NCBI GenBank assembly: GCA_021463505.1
Contig: JAJTYR010000005.1
Span: 33,081-97,080, forward strand
DNA: 64,000 nt
Source: Burkholderiaceae bacterium
Lineage (GTDB): Bacteria > Pseudomonadota > Gammaproteobacteria > Burkholderiales > Burkholderiaceae_E
Reading direction: 5' to 3'
The notes below the pieces were generated by a model. It searched no databases. It saw nothing but the letters and a program-made list of their open reading frames with translations, and had not been told where the DNA came from. Of this stretch, positions 16,772 to 25,410 are shown in pieces. Positions within the stretch are counted from its first letter, which is position 1; each line of letters starts with the position of its first letter. A program made the position numbers and the translations under genes.

Positions 16772-17405
16772 AAGCGGACTCGACCAGGCCTTCGGCCTCA
16801 GGCGCATGTTCGCAGCGCCGCCGCTGCTGCTCGGTCTGGGGTGCGCGCGGGGCGACGCTGCCGACCAGGCTGGTGTGGCCGGACTGGCGCGCGCGTTGCA
16901 GCGTGCCGGTCGGCGGCCGGTGCTGATCGACCTGCTGGGCGAGCGCGGCTGCCGCATCGCCAACGCAGGCGACCTCGTCGCGCTCGCGCAGCGGCTGCGC
17001 GGCGAAGGCCGGCGGCGCGGCGCCGAGCCCGACCTCGCACTGGTGATGGCCGATCCGCTGCGGCTGGCCGACGTGGCAGCCGCGTTGAACGACCGCATCG
17101 TACTGTTCGCGCCGGGCGATGCGTCGTCGCTCGCGCAGTTGTACGCACAGGTCAAGGCGGTGCGACTGGCGCACGGCGTGACCCGCTACGTGGCGGCGTT
17201 TCGCGACGCGCGCTCGCGCCAGGTGGCGCTCGACGCCCATCGTCGGCTGGCCGACACCGCAGCGCGCTTCCTGGGCGCTGCCGTCGAGTTCGGCGGACTG
17301 ATTCCGGCGCTCGACCGCGACCCCCGGGCCTGGGACCGCTTCGCCGCCGATGCCATCGGCTGGGCGTGTCCGCTGCACGGCGTACGGATGCCAGCGGCGG
17401 GCTGA
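16764..17405 (+). CDS. flhG: FlhG-like (MinD/ParA family) protein lacking the P-loop
   Basis: 213 residues from the GTG at 16764; an ATG at 16734 is also in frame. FlhG normally is a MinD-type ATPase that limits flagellar number and stimulates FlhF. The N-terminal activator motif DQAFGLR (residues 7-13, family DQAxxLR) is kept. Where the deviant Walker A KGGxGKT should be, the protein reads LLLGLGCARGDAADQAGVAG, with no lysine or GKT. Later fold elements (GRRPVLIDLLGE; DRIVLFAPGDASSLAQLYAQ) are recognisable. ATP binding is therefore doubtful. The gene sits in the expected place between flhF and fliA. Confidence 0.75.
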   Translation: MFESGLDQAFGLRRMFAAPPLLLGLGCARGDAADQAGVAGLARALQRAGRRPVLIDLLGERGCRIANAGDLVALAQRLRGEGRRRGAEPDLALVMADPLRLADVAAALNDRIVLFAPGDASSLAQLYAQVKAVRLAHGVTRYVAAFRDARSRQVALDAHRRLADTAARFLGAAVEFGGLIPALDRDPRAWDRFAADAIGWACPLHGVRMPAAG

Positions 17406-17411
17406 GAACGC

Positions 17412-18143
17412 GTGCACGGAACCGCGTCGATGTACACCGCCCACGGCACCCTCGATCGCGACTCGGTGGTCGAACGCTACGGCCCGATGGTCCGGCGAAT
17501 CGCCAGTCAGCTCGCGGCGAAGCTTCCGGCCAATGTCGATCCGGCCGACCTCGCGCAGGCCGGCATGATCGGGCTGCTCGATGCGCTGTCGCGCTACGAA
17601 ACGGGCCACGGCGCGCAGTTCGAGACCTTCGCGATGCAGCGGGTGCGTGGCGCGATGCTCGACGAACTGCGCGGCTCGGACTGGCTGCCGCGCTCCGTGC
17701 GGCGCGCCCAGCGCACGATCGAGCAGGCGATCCACGCTGCCGAGCAGAAACTGCAGCGTGCGCCGCGCGAAACCGAAATCGCCGCCGAGCTTGGCCTGCG
17801 GCTCGACGCCTATCAGCAGATGCTCGCCGATGCGCGCGGCGCGCAACTCGTCTACCTCGACGATTTCGGTGACGACGGCGAGGAGGGATTCCTCGACCGG
17901 CACGTTCCGGCCGCGGGCACCGATCCGACCGAGATCCTCGGTGACGCAGGCTTCACACGGGCGCTGGTGGATGCGATCGAGCGGCTGCCCGAGCGCGAGC
18001 GTCTCGTGATGGGCATGTACTACGAGCAGGACATGAACCTGAAGGAAATCGGCGCCGTGCTCGGCGTGACCGAGTCGCGCGTGTCGCAACTGCACAGCCA
18101 GGCCGTGGCGCGGCTGCGCACCCAGATGACCGTCTGGACCTGA
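17412..18143 (+). CDS. fliA: Flagellar sigma factor FliA (sigma-28)
   Basis: 243 residues from GTG 17412; an ATG at 17430 is an alternative start. FliA directs class III genes (fliC, fliD, flgM, motAB). Region 2 (VERYGPMVRRIASQLAAKLP; DLAQAGMIGLLDALSRY; FETFAMQRVRGAMLDELR), region 3 and region 4 with its helix-turn-helix (MNLKEIGAVLGVTESRVSQL) are all present. Last gene of the flhB-flhA-flhF-flhG-fliA unit, six bases after flhG. Its antagonist FlgM is encoded 700 bp away on the other strand. Confidence 0.96.
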   Translation: MHGTASMYTAHGTLDRDSVVERYGPMVRRIASQLAAKLPANVDPADLAQAGMIGLLDALSRYETGHGAQFETFAMQRVRGAMLDELRGSDWLPRSVRRAQRTIEQAIHAAEQKLQRAPRETEIAAELGLRLDAYQQMLADARGAQLVYLDDFGDDGEEGFLDRHVPAAGTDPTEILGDAGFTRALVDAIERLPERERLVMGMYYEQDMNLKEIGAVLGVTESRVSQLHSQAVARLRTQMTVWT

Positions 18144-18163
18144 CTTCCGCTGGAACCTGCGAC

Positions 18164-18562
18164 TCAGGCCTGCAGCGACGTGCGAACCGCCGCGCGCTCC
18201 GACGGGCGTCCGTCGGCCTCGTAGGTGCGCGCCTGCGGCGGTGCGAGCAGGGCTGCGAGCGCGCGCTGCGTGCTGGCCGCCGCGCGCTGCGCCACCGCCG
18301 CGTTGGCTTCCAGCGCAGCGCGCATCCGGGCCGCGTCGGAGCGGCCGATCGAACTCGAGTCGCTGCCGACCTGGGCCGACAGTGCGCTCGACAGGCCCGC
18401 CAGCCACGCGACGAGGCCGGTGTTGGCCGTCGCCAGCCGGATTGGATCACCGTCGACCATCGCTGCGCGATGGGCCCCGAGCAGTTCGAGTCCGCGCTGC
18501 AGCAACCCGGCCGGATCGGCCGGCGCCGGCGCCGTGTGGTGATGTCTGGCGCCCACGTTCAT
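18164..18562 (-). CDS. flgN: Flagellar export chaperone FlgN
   Basis: 132 residues from the ATG at 18562, which overlaps the flgM stop (ATGA). FlgN escorts the hook-filament junction proteins FlgK and FlgL to the export gate. The sequence is helical and Ala-rich with the late motif TYEADGRP near the C-terminus (the N-T-Y/YG region seen in beta-proteobacterial FlgN). The assignment rests on the flgM-flgN pairing, size and helical pattern; primary conservation is low. Confidence 0.8.
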   Translation of the reverse strand: MNVGARHHHTAPAPADPAGLLQRGLELLGAHRAAMVDGDPIRLATANTGLVAWLAGLSSALSAQVGSDSSSIGRSDAARMRAALEANAAVAQRAAASTQRALAALLAPPQARTYEADGRPSERAAVRTSLQA

Positions 18563-18879
18563 CGGGCCCGGGTGAGCGTTTCGAGCAGTTGCGCCGCCTC
18601 CGTGATCATCCGCTCGGCGACCACCCGGGTCCGCACCTGGAAGTGACCTTCGACGATCGCGTTGCGGACTTCCTCGACCTTGTCGGTGCGCACTGCGTCG
18701 AGCGGGTCGCTGGCTGCGCCGACGAGGCTGCGCGAAGTGCGCGTCAGCCGCACCTCGTCGGCGGCTGGCCGCTCGACTTCGCCGGTGTCGCGCGGCGCCC
18801 GGGAGCCGCCCGGTACCAGGCCAGAGCGCAGCGTGACGTCGACGCCTGGCTGGATCTCGCAAGGTTTGCCGATCTTCAT
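18559..18879 (-). CDS. flgM: Anti-sigma-28 factor FlgM
   Basis: 106 residues. FlgM binds FliA until it is exported through the finished hook. The N-terminus MKIGKP and the C-terminal FliA-binding helices (TDKVEEVRNAIVEGHFQV; VVAERMITEAAQLLETL) fit the family; the N-terminal half is disordered in character as usual. It has a sigma-28 promoter (18923-18949), giving feedback, and may also be read through from flgA. Confidence 0.92.
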   Translation of the reverse strand: MKIGKPCEIQPGVDVTLRSGLVPGGSRAPRDTGEVERPAADEVRLTRTSRSLVGAASDPLDAVRTDKVEEVRNAIVEGHFQVRTRVVAERMITEAAQLLETLTRAR

Positions 18880-18922
18880 GAATCCCCCTTCGGATGCTCC
18901 GTCGCGGGTCGGGATGATGGAC

Positions 18923-18949
18923 TCATCGGCAGCGCCCGGCCGAACTTGA
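18923..18949 (-). promoter_or_regulatory. Sigma-28 (FliA) promoter for flgMN
   Basis: Minus strand TCAA (18946-18949), 15 bases, GCCGATGA (18923-18930), 7 of 8 matches in the -10. It lies between the flgA stop and the flgM ATG, about 43 bp before the latter. Confidence 0.72.
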
Positions 18950-18978
18950 GGCCCGGTGGCCAGGACGTTGCGGGTGGG

Positions 18979-19869
18979 TCAAAGCCGGATCTCGACGACC
19001 CGGCCATGCACGGTGCCGAGCAGCAATTTGTTCTGGCCGGTGCGCACCCTGAGCGTCTGACCTTCGCCGGCACCCGCCACGGCGAAGCCTTCCGAGGATA
19101 TCGTGAACCCATTGCCGATCACCCGAATCCTGACAGGATCGCCAGCTGCGATCGTCTGCGGTACGCGCAGGTCGCTGGCCCGGACCACCGTGCCCGGACT
19201 CAGCGGGCGTACCAGCGTGCGCCCGGCGAGCGCCGCCCGGTCGGACAGCGCCAGTCCGTGCACGGTCGTGAGGTCGACTTCCTCGACTCCGAACGACTGC
19301 GGGTCGGCGATCGCGCCTGCGGGCAGCGCCCGGTTCGCGACCAACGCCGGACCGAACACCGACACCGTCACCGGAACATAGGTGCTCCACGATGCGCCCT
19401 CGACGCAGCGCACGCCGATGTGGCTGCGACCCCACAATCGGGCGTTCGGGGGCAGGAATGGTTCCATCCGCGCACAGGGGGCGAGTTTCGCCGCCGCTTG
19501 CGACGGTCCGACCTTGACCTCGACACGCATCGTCGACGCGGCCGCGGCACTCGGGCCGGCGCCTTCATCGCCCGCAGCCCGTTCGCGCTTGCCCGACCAG
19601 GCGGCTGCGGCCGATTGCTCGACCCAGCGCTGCAGTCGGCCGCTGTCCGGCACTGCCTCGTCGGCGTGCGCCGCAACCGGCGCCGATGGGGTGGCAGGCG
19701 CCGACGGGACGGGCGCGACGGCCGATGCCCCCGAAGCGTGCGCCGCGATCATCGCGAGCAGGACCGGGGCCAGCCGTGCGGCGGTGTGCGGCCGCGTCGG
19801 CAACCGGGTGCACGGCGGCGTGTGCCGGCGCACCGGCCATCGTCCGTGAAGGTGCGGGGTCTGCGGCAT
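18979..19869 (-). CDS. flgA: P-ring assembly chaperone FlgA
   Basis: 296 residues from the ATG at 19869, where GAGGA lies eight bases upstream; two more in-frame ATGs further up lack such a site. FlgA is a periplasmic chaperone for FlgI. The start has a long Arg-rich leader before a hydrophobic segment (LAPVLLAMIAAHASGASA), then an Ala/Pro-rich stretch and the C-terminal SAF domain (VVANRALPAGAIADPQSF; GDPVRIRVIGNGFTISSEG). This is longer than usual because of the N-terminal linker. Divergent from flgB. Confidence 0.88.
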   Translation of the reverse strand: MPQTPHLHGRWPVRRHTPPCTRLPTRPHTAARLAPVLLAMIAAHASGASAVAPVPSAPATPSAPVAAHADEAVPDSGRLQRWVEQSAAAAWSGKRERAAGDEGAGPSAAAASTMRVEVKVGPSQAAAKLAPCARMEPFLPPNARLWGRSHIGVRCVEGASWSTYVPVTVSVFGPALVANRALPAGAIADPQSFGVEEVDLTTVHGLALSDRAALAGRTLVRPLSPGTVVRASDLRVPQTIAAGDPVRIRVIGNGFTISSEGFAVAGAGEGQTLRVRTGQNKLLLGTVHGRVVEIRL

Positions 19870-19978
19870 CGCGTCGTCCTCGTGTGGATATCCATGCATC
19901 GGGGCGGGGCGCGTCTGCGGTGCATTCACGCCATCCGACAGCCGCAGCGTAGTCGCCCGCGCAGCGTGTACAGGGGCG

Positions 19979-20042
19979 GAGATGCGGGGCAAATGCGCCG
20001 CTTTTCCGGGCGATGCACGCTGGCCGTCGCGCGAATAATCGG
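19979..20042 (+). promoter_or_regulatory. FlhDC-type class II promoter of the flgB operon
   Basis: GAGATGCG (19979-19986), 12 bases, CGCTTTTC (19999-20006), then 28 bases to ATAATCGG (20035-20042). The downstream half and ATAATCGG match the flhB promoter almost base for base. Leader of about 25-30 bases to flgB. The same region could serve flgA on the other strand, but no matching -10 was seen there. Confidence 0.62.
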
Positions 20043-20070
20043 CAGCAACGGCAAGAACCCGAGGCACCCG

Positions 20071-20514
20071 ATGCTCGACCGACTCACTGCGAACCTGAAG
20101 TTCCACGGCGAAGCGCTTGCGTTGCGCGCCGAGCGCCAGCAGGTGCTCGCGTCGAACATCGCGAACGTCGACACGCCGAACTTCAAGGCGCGCGACTTCG
20201 ACTTCGGGCAGGCGTTGCGCCAGGCGACCATCGGCCAGGCGACTGCCGGCCGGGTCGTCACGGCCAGTGCGTCGGCGTCCACGGCTTCGGGTGCGGCGCC
20301 CGCGTGGCTGCCCCTGAAGACCTCCGGCGCGGCAGCGGCCGCCAGCCCGCAACTCGCCTGGCGCGCGCCCGAACAGCCGTCGATCGACGGCAACACCGTC
20401 GACCTGGATCGCGAACGCGCCAGCTTCGCCGACAACTCGCTGCGCTACGAAGCCACGTTGAGGTTCATCAACGGCAATGTACGCAACCTGCTGAGCGCGA
20501 TCCGCGGCGACTGA
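20071..20514 (+). CDS. flgB: Proximal rod protein FlgB
   Basis: 147 residues. Rod subunit. The N-terminal rod/hook motif ([21 protein letters not shown]) is clear (pieces: [24 protein letters not shown]), as is the C-terminal [20 protein letters not shown] region. First gene of the ten-gene flgB-flgL run, behind the FlhDC-type promoter. Confidence 0.96.
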   Translation: MLDRLTANLKFHGEALALRAERQQVLASNIANVDTPNFKARDFDFGQALRQATIGQATAGRVVTASASASTASGAAPAWLPLKTSGAAAAASPQLAWRAPEQPSIDGNTVDLDRERASFADNSLRYEATLRFINGNVRNLLSAIRGD

Positions 20515-20570
20515 ACCAACCCGCGCGCACGACCTGGCCCCCAACCTCACGCCCAACCCAGGAGCACGGC

Positions 20571-20981
20571 ATGTCCCTGTTGAACATCCTCGGCATTTCG
20601 GGCAGCGCCGTCTCGGCGCAGAGCCAGCGACTCAACGTCGTCGCCTCGAACCTTGCCAACGCCGACAGCGTGGCGGGTCCGGACGGGCAGGCGTACAAGG
20701 CCCGCCAGGTGGTCTTCCAGGCCGAGCATTCCGCGGGCGCCGCGCGCGGCGTCTCGGGCGTGCGCGTCAGCAACGTGGTCGAGGACCCGGCCCCGGCGCG
20801 GCGCATTCACGATCCCGCGCACCCGCTGGCGGATGCCGACGGCTACGTCGCGCAGAGCAACGTCAACGTGATCGAGGAGATGGTGAACATGATCTCCGCG
20901 TCGCGTTCGTACCAGAACAACATCGAAGTGATGAATACCACCCAGCAGCTGCTCGTGAAGACGCTGCAGCTGGGACAGTGA
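20571..20981 (+). CDS. flgC: Proximal rod protein FlgC
   Basis: 136 residues from the ATG at 20571, AGGAG upstream. Rod subunit with N-terminal [19 protein letters not shown] and C-terminal [20 protein letters not shown] (then [13 protein letters not shown]), the typical axial-protein ends. 56 bp after flgB. Confidence 0.96.
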   Translation: MSLLNILGISGSAVSAQSQRLNVVASNLANADSVAGPDGQAYKARQVVFQAEHSAGAARGVSGVRVSNVVEDPAPARRIHDPAHPLADADGYVAQSNVNVIEEMVNMISASRSYQNNIEVMNTTQQLLVKTLQLGQ

Positions 20982-20997
20982 CGAAGGAGCGCATCGC

Positions 20998-21759
20998 GTG
21001 AACACCACGATCGACGCCTCCGCGGGCACGCGCGTTGCCGCCGCCTCCCCTTCGGCGAGCGGCGGCGCGACCGTGCTCGCGGGCGCGGCGGCCGGCGCCG
21101 ACAGCGCCGCGGCCACCGAGGACCGCTTCCTGCGGCTGCTGGTGGCGCAGATGCGCAACCAGGATCCGCTCAATCCGCTGGACAACGCGCAGGTGACCAG
21201 TCAGCTGGCGCAGATCAACACGGTGCGCGGCATCGAGCAATTGAATGCGTCGATGTCGAAGATGGCTGCGGTTTCCGGCGAGGTGTCGCCGCTCGCGGCA
21301 GTGGGCCTGCTCGGGCGCCAGGTGCTGGTGGCCGGGGACACGTTCGACTGGAAAGAGGCGGCTCCCGGCGTGGCCGGTGGCGAGCCGGGGGCGGTCGACG
21401 CTGCGGCCGCAACGGCGCCTGCCGTACGCCTGGGTTTCGAATTGCCGGCGGAAGCCCGGGCGGTGCGCGTCGAGATCGTCGACGCTGCGGGCCGCGTGGT
21501 GCGTACGCACGAACTCGCCGGCGTCGCGCCGGGCGTGCACACGTTCGAGTGGGACGGCAGGCATGCCGACGGCACCCGGGCAGTCGCCGGCAGCTACCGG
21601 TTGCGCGCGGCGGCGGCCAGCCACGACGGTGCGCCACTGGATGTCGCAACGCTGACACCGGTGCGCGTCACCGGCATCGCGCAGGCCGCGGGCGGTGCAC
21701 GCGTCGAACTGGGCGGCCGGCCGGCTGTGGCCACCTCGGCGATCCGGGCGGTGCTCTGA
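20998..21759 (+). CDS. flgD: Hook scaffolding protein FlgD
   Basis: 253 residues from a GTG with AAGGAG upstream. FlgD caps the growing hook and is later replaced by FlgK. The N-terminal signature RFLRLLVAQMRNQDPLNPLD and QVTSQLAQINTVRGIEQLN are family hallmarks; the C-terminal part has the Fn3/Tudor-like fold with the FlgD Ig-like motif (TFEWDGRHADGTRAVAGSYR). flgE follows at 58 bp. Confidence 0.95.
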   Translation: MNTTIDASAGTRVAAASPSASGGATVLAGAAAGADSAAATEDRFLRLLVAQMRNQDPLNPLDNAQVTSQLAQINTVRGIEQLNASMSKMAAVSGEVSPLAAVGLLGRQVLVAGDTFDWKEAAPGVAGGEPGAVDAAAATAPAVRLGFELPAEARAVRVEIVDAAGRVVRTHELAGVAPGVHTFEWDGRHADGTRAVAGSYRLRAAAASHDGAPLDVATLTPVRVTGIAQAAGGARVELGGRPAVATSAIRAVL

Positions 21760-21817
21760 GCAGCCGGCGCCGCACGCACGGAACTTCCACCATCGACTTT
21801 CGACAGGAGCGCACACC

Positions 21818-23038
21818 ATGTCTTTCCAGCAAGGCCTCAGCGGTCTGAACGCCGCAGCCCGCAACCTCGATGTGATCGGCAACAACGTCGCCAATGCCAA
21901 CACGGTGGGCGCGAAGGCCTCGCGTGCCGAGTTCGCCGACGTCTACGCCACCTCGCTGTACGGCGCGGGCAGCAACGCCTTTGGCGGCATCGGCATCTCG
22001 GTAGCCGACGTGACGCAGCAATTCACCCAGGGCGACATCACCACGACGAACAGCGCGCTCGACATGGCGATCAACGGGCGCGGCTTCTTTCGCATGTCCA
22101 GCGACGGCGAGATCACCTATACGCGCAACGGCCAGTTCCAGCTCGACAAGGACGGCTACATCGTCAACGCGCAGGGCGGGCGGCTCACCGGCTACCGGGC
22201 CGATGCCAACGGACTGGTCAACGCCAGCGTGCCGGGCGACCTGCAACTGCAGACCGGCGACATCGCTCCGCGTGCCAGCAGCACCGGTGCGGTGACCGCG
22301 AACCTCGATGCCGCGGCGAAGGTGCCCACGGCCGCGTTCGCCGTGAACGACGCGACCAGCTACAACGGCGCCACGACCGTCGCGGTGTACGACGCACAGG
22401 GTGCCGAGCACACCGTGGCGGTGTACTTCCGCAAGTCGGCCGACAATACCTGGGACGTCTATGGCGCAGCCGACGGCACGCAGATCGGTGCCGGCCCGCT
22501 GGGGAGCCTGACCTTCGGTGCCGACGGTCGCCTGGCGCCCGCATCGCCAACCACGCTGGCCGTGTCCGTGCCGATCCCGGCGGGGGCTGGCGGGACGCTG
22601 CCGGTGACCTTCAACCTGGCGAAGATGACCCAGTTCGGCTCGCCGTTCTCGGTCTCCGAGCTGTCGCAGAACGGCTCGGCGGCCGGGCGCCTGTCGGGCT
22701 TTTCGGTCGGCTCGGACGGAACCGTGCTGGCGCGCTACACCAATGGCCAGACGCTGGCGCAGGGTCGCGTCGTGCTGGCGAACTTCACCAATCCGCAGGG
22801 CCTCGCCGCGATCGGCGGCAACCAGTGGGCGGAAACCGCCGACTCGGGCTCGCCGATGGCGGGTTCGCCCGGTGCGGGCAGCCTGGGCGTGATCCAGTCG
22901 GGTGCGCTCGAGCAGTCCAACGTGGACCTGACCGCCGAACTGGTCAACATGATCACCGCACAGCGCCTGTACCAGGCCAACGCGCAGGCGATCCGCACGC
23001 AGGACCAGATCATGCAGACGATCGTCAACCTGCGTTGA
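21818..23038 (+). CDS. flgE: Flagellar hook protein FlgE
   Basis: 406 residues from the ATG at 21818 with ACAGGAG upstream. Hook subunit with N-terminal SFQQGLSGLNAAARNLDVIG and NNVANANTVGAKASRAEF, and C-terminal SNVDLTAELVNMITAQRLYQ. The central hook domains are of ordinary length. Exported before the FlhB switch. Confidence 0.96.
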   Translation: MSFQQGLSGLNAAARNLDVIGNNVANANTVGAKASRAEFADVYATSLYGAGSNAFGGIGISVADVTQQFTQGDITTTNSALDMAINGRGFFRMSSDGEITYTRNGQFQLDKDGYIVNAQGGRLTGYRADANGLVNASVPGDLQLQTGDIAPRASSTGAVTANLDAAAKVPTAAFAVNDATSYNGATTVAVYDAQGAEHTVAVYFRKSADNTWDVYGAADGTQIGAGPLGSLTFGADGRLAPASPTTLAVSVPIPAGAGGTLPVTFNLAKMTQFGSPFSVSELSQNGSAAGRLSGFSVGSDGTVLARYTNGQTLAQGRVVLANFTNPQGLAAIGGNQWAETADSGSPMAGSPGAGSLGVIQSGALEQSNVDLTAELVNMITAQRLYQANAQAIRTQDQIMQTIVNLR

Positions 23039-23090
23039 CGCGGGCGCGACGCGCAGGCACTGACCGGCAACGTGCCGGCGGGGAGCTCAC

Positions 23091-23828
23091 ATGGACCGGA
23101 TGATCTATCTGTCGATGAGTGGGGCCAAGGCGCTGGCACAACGCCAGGACGCGCTCAGCCACAACCTCGCCAATGCCGACACCACCGGCTTTCGCACCGA
23201 CCTGATGGCGTTTCGTGCGGTGCCGGGCCGGCAGAGCGGCACCGCGACCACGCGCGTGTGGTCGCTCGAGGCGAGCGCGGGGTTCGACGCGCAGTCCGGG
23301 CCGCTGCGCCAGACGGGGCGCGCGCTCGACGCGGCGGTCCGCGGTGCGGGCTGGTTCGTGGTGCAGGGCGCCGATGGCGAGGAAGCGTACACGCGCGACG
23401 GCGCCTTCGAACTGGGCGCCGACGGCACGCTGCAGACGCGCAGCGGCCAGCCGGTGCTGGGCGACGGCGGTCCGCTCAGCGTGCCGCCGAATGCCGAGGT
23501 GTCCATCGGCGCCGACGGCACGGTGAGCGCGAAACTGGGCGGCCAGCCGCCGTTCGAGGTCGGCCGGCTCAAGCTGGTCAATCCGCCCATGGCCAGCCTG
23601 CGCAAGGGCGCCGACGGCCTGGTGCGCAGCGCCGACGGCGAACCGGCATCGTCGGACGACACGGTGCGCCTGGCAGAGGGCGCGCTCGAGGGCAGCAACG
23701 TCAACGTGGTCGAGTCGATGATCGGCATGATCGCGCTGGCACGCCAGTTCGAGATGCAGATGCGCCTGCTGCAGACCGCCGAAACCAACGAACAGAAGGC
23801 AGCGCAGTTGCTGTCGCTGAAGGGCTGA
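23091..23828 (+). CDS. flgF: Proximal rod protein FlgF
   Basis: 245 residues. Rod subunit: [20 protein letters not shown], then [20 protein letters not shown] at the N-terminus, and [20 protein letters not shown] at the C-terminus. Placed between flgE and flgG as usual. Confidence 0.96.
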   Translation: MDRMIYLSMSGAKALAQRQDALSHNLANADTTGFRTDLMAFRAVPGRQSGTATTRVWSLEASAGFDAQSGPLRQTGRALDAAVRGAGWFVVQGADGEEAYTRDGAFELGADGTLQTRSGQPVLGDGGPLSVPPNAEVSIGADGTVSAKLGGQPPFEVGRLKLVNPPMASLRKGADGLVRSADGEPASSDDTVRLAEGALEGSNVNVVESMIGMIALARQFEMQMRLLQTAETNEQKAAQLLSLKG

Positions 23829-23863
23829 GCGCTGCGAGCGCCGTCCGCGAAGGGAGTTGCACC

Positions 23864-24646
23864 ATGATTCGTTCGCTCTGGATCGCCAAGACCGGGCTCG
23901 ATGCGCAGCAGACGCAGCTCGACACGATCTCGCACAACCTCGCCAACGTCGCGACCAACGGCTACAAGCGCTCGCAGGCGGTGTTCGAGGACCTGCTGTA
24001 CCAGAACATGCGCCAGGCTGGCGGGCAGGAGACGCAGCAGAACGTGTTGCCCACCGGCCTGCAGCTGGGCACCGGCGTGCGCCCGGTGGCCACCGCGCGC
24101 CTGTTCACCCAGGGCAACCTGCAGAAGACCGACAACACCTTCGACATGGCGGTCAACGGCAACGGCTTCTTCAGCGTGCAGATGCCCGACGGCAGCGTGG
24201 CGTACACGCGCGACGGGTCGTTCCGGGTCGATGCCTCGGGGCAGCTGGTGACCTCGAACGGCATGCCGATGTCGCCGCCGATCGTGATCCCGCCCAACGC
24301 GCTCAGCGTGACCATCGGCGCCGACGGCGTGGTCTCGGCGACGCAGGCCGGGCAGTCGAGCCCGGTGCAGGTCGGCCAGGTGCAGCTGGCCACCTTCGTC
24401 AATCCGGCCGGCCTGGATCCGCGTGGCCAGAACCTGTTCACCGAGACCGCGGCCTCGGGCGCGCCGACCGTGGGCACGCCGGGGGTCAACGGTGCCGGCC
24501 TCATCAACCAGGGCTACGTGGAAACCTCGAACGTCAACGTGGTCGAGGAACTGGTGGCGATGATCCAGACGCAACGCGCCTACGAGATCAACTCGAAGGC
24601 GATCGAGACGTCCGACCAGATGCTGGGCCGGCTGTCGCAGTTGTGA
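23864..24646 (+). CDS. flgG: Distal rod protein FlgG
   Basis: 260 residues from the ATG at 23864 after AAGGGAG. FlgG forms the distal rod. Near-identical to the family at [20 protein letters not shown] and [20 protein letters not shown]; the C-terminal [20 protein letters not shown] is also typical. Its stop lies 11 bp before the flgH start. Confidence 0.97.
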   Translation: MIRSLWIAKTGLDAQQTQLDTISHNLANVATNGYKRSQAVFEDLLYQNMRQAGGQETQQNVLPTGLQLGTGVRPVATARLFTQGNLQKTDNTFDMAVNGNGFFSVQMPDGSVAYTRDGSFRVDASGQLVTSNGMPMSPPIVIPPNALSVTIGADGVVSATQAGQSSPVQVGQVQLATFVNPAGLDPRGQNLFTETAASGAPTVGTPGVNGAGLINQGYVETSNVNVVEELVAMIQTQRAYEINSKAIETSDQMLGRLSQL

Positions 24647-24657
24647 TGGAGGGGGCG

Positions 24658-25392
24658 ATGCGCGTTTCGGCTCTGTCCGCTGCGCCCAGGTTGGCGCCCA
24701 GGCTGGCGCTGGCGCTTCTGGCCGGCATCTCGCTGTCGGGCTGCCTGGCGACCACGCCGCGCGTGGCGGTGCTCGAGCCGACCACGGTGCGACCGGAACC
24801 CACCACCGCGACTGCGGCAGCGGCTGCAGCCGCGCGCGCGCCGCAGGCCAACGGCGCGATCTACCACCCGTCGAGCCACCGCGGCCTGTTCGAGGATCGA
24901 CGCGCGCGGCTGGTTGGCGACCTGCTCACGATCCAGATCCAGGAGAAGACCACCGCACGCAGCAGTTCCAACAGCACGGTCGACCGCAAGGGCAGCGTCG
25001 ACGCGTCGATCACGCGGCTGCCGCTGGTGTCCCAGACCTCGAGCCTGATTCCGAAGCTGGGCGTGGCGGGGGGCACGAGCAACAACTTCGAAGGCAAGGG
25101 CGCCACCGGTTCCGAGAACCTGTTCACCGGCACGATCACCGTGACCGTCGTCGAGGCGCTGCCCAACGGCAACCTGGTCGTCGCCGGCGAGAAGCAGGTG
25201 GGCATCAACCAGAACGTCGAGGCGTTGCGCTTCTCGGGCGTGGTGAATCCTGCGACGGTGCTGCCGGGCAACATCGTCAGTTCCACGCAGGTCGCCGACG
25301 CGCGCCTCGAGGTGCGCGGGCGCGGCGACATCGACAGTGCGCAGACGGTGGGCTGGCTGGCGCGCTTCTTCCTCAGCTTCATGCCGATCTGA
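24658..25392 (+). CDS. flgH: Flagellar L-ring lipoprotein FlgH
   Basis: 244 residues from the ATG at 24658, preceded by GGAGG; an ATG at 24646 overlapping the flgG stop is the alternative. FlgH forms the outer-membrane L ring. A lipoprotein signal ends at lipobox LSGC with Cys29. The mature part has an Ala-rich linker and then the conserved LFEDRRARLVGDLLTIQIQE, NLFTGTITVTVVEALPNGNL and VVAGEKQVGINQN motifs. Confidence 0.96.
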   Translation: MRVSALSAAPRLAPRLALALLAGISLSGCLATTPRVAVLEPTTVRPEPTTATAAAAAAARAPQANGAIYHPSSHRGLFEDRRARLVGDLLTIQIQEKTTARSSSNSTVDRKGSVDASITRLPLVSQTSSLIPKLGVAGGTSNNFEGKGATGSENLFTGTITVTVVEALPNGNLVVAGEKQVGINQNVEALRFSGVVNPATVLPGNIVSSTQVADARLEVRGRGDIDSAQTVGWLARFFLSFMPI

Positions 25393-25410
25393 ACGGCGCC
25401 GGGTGATGCC

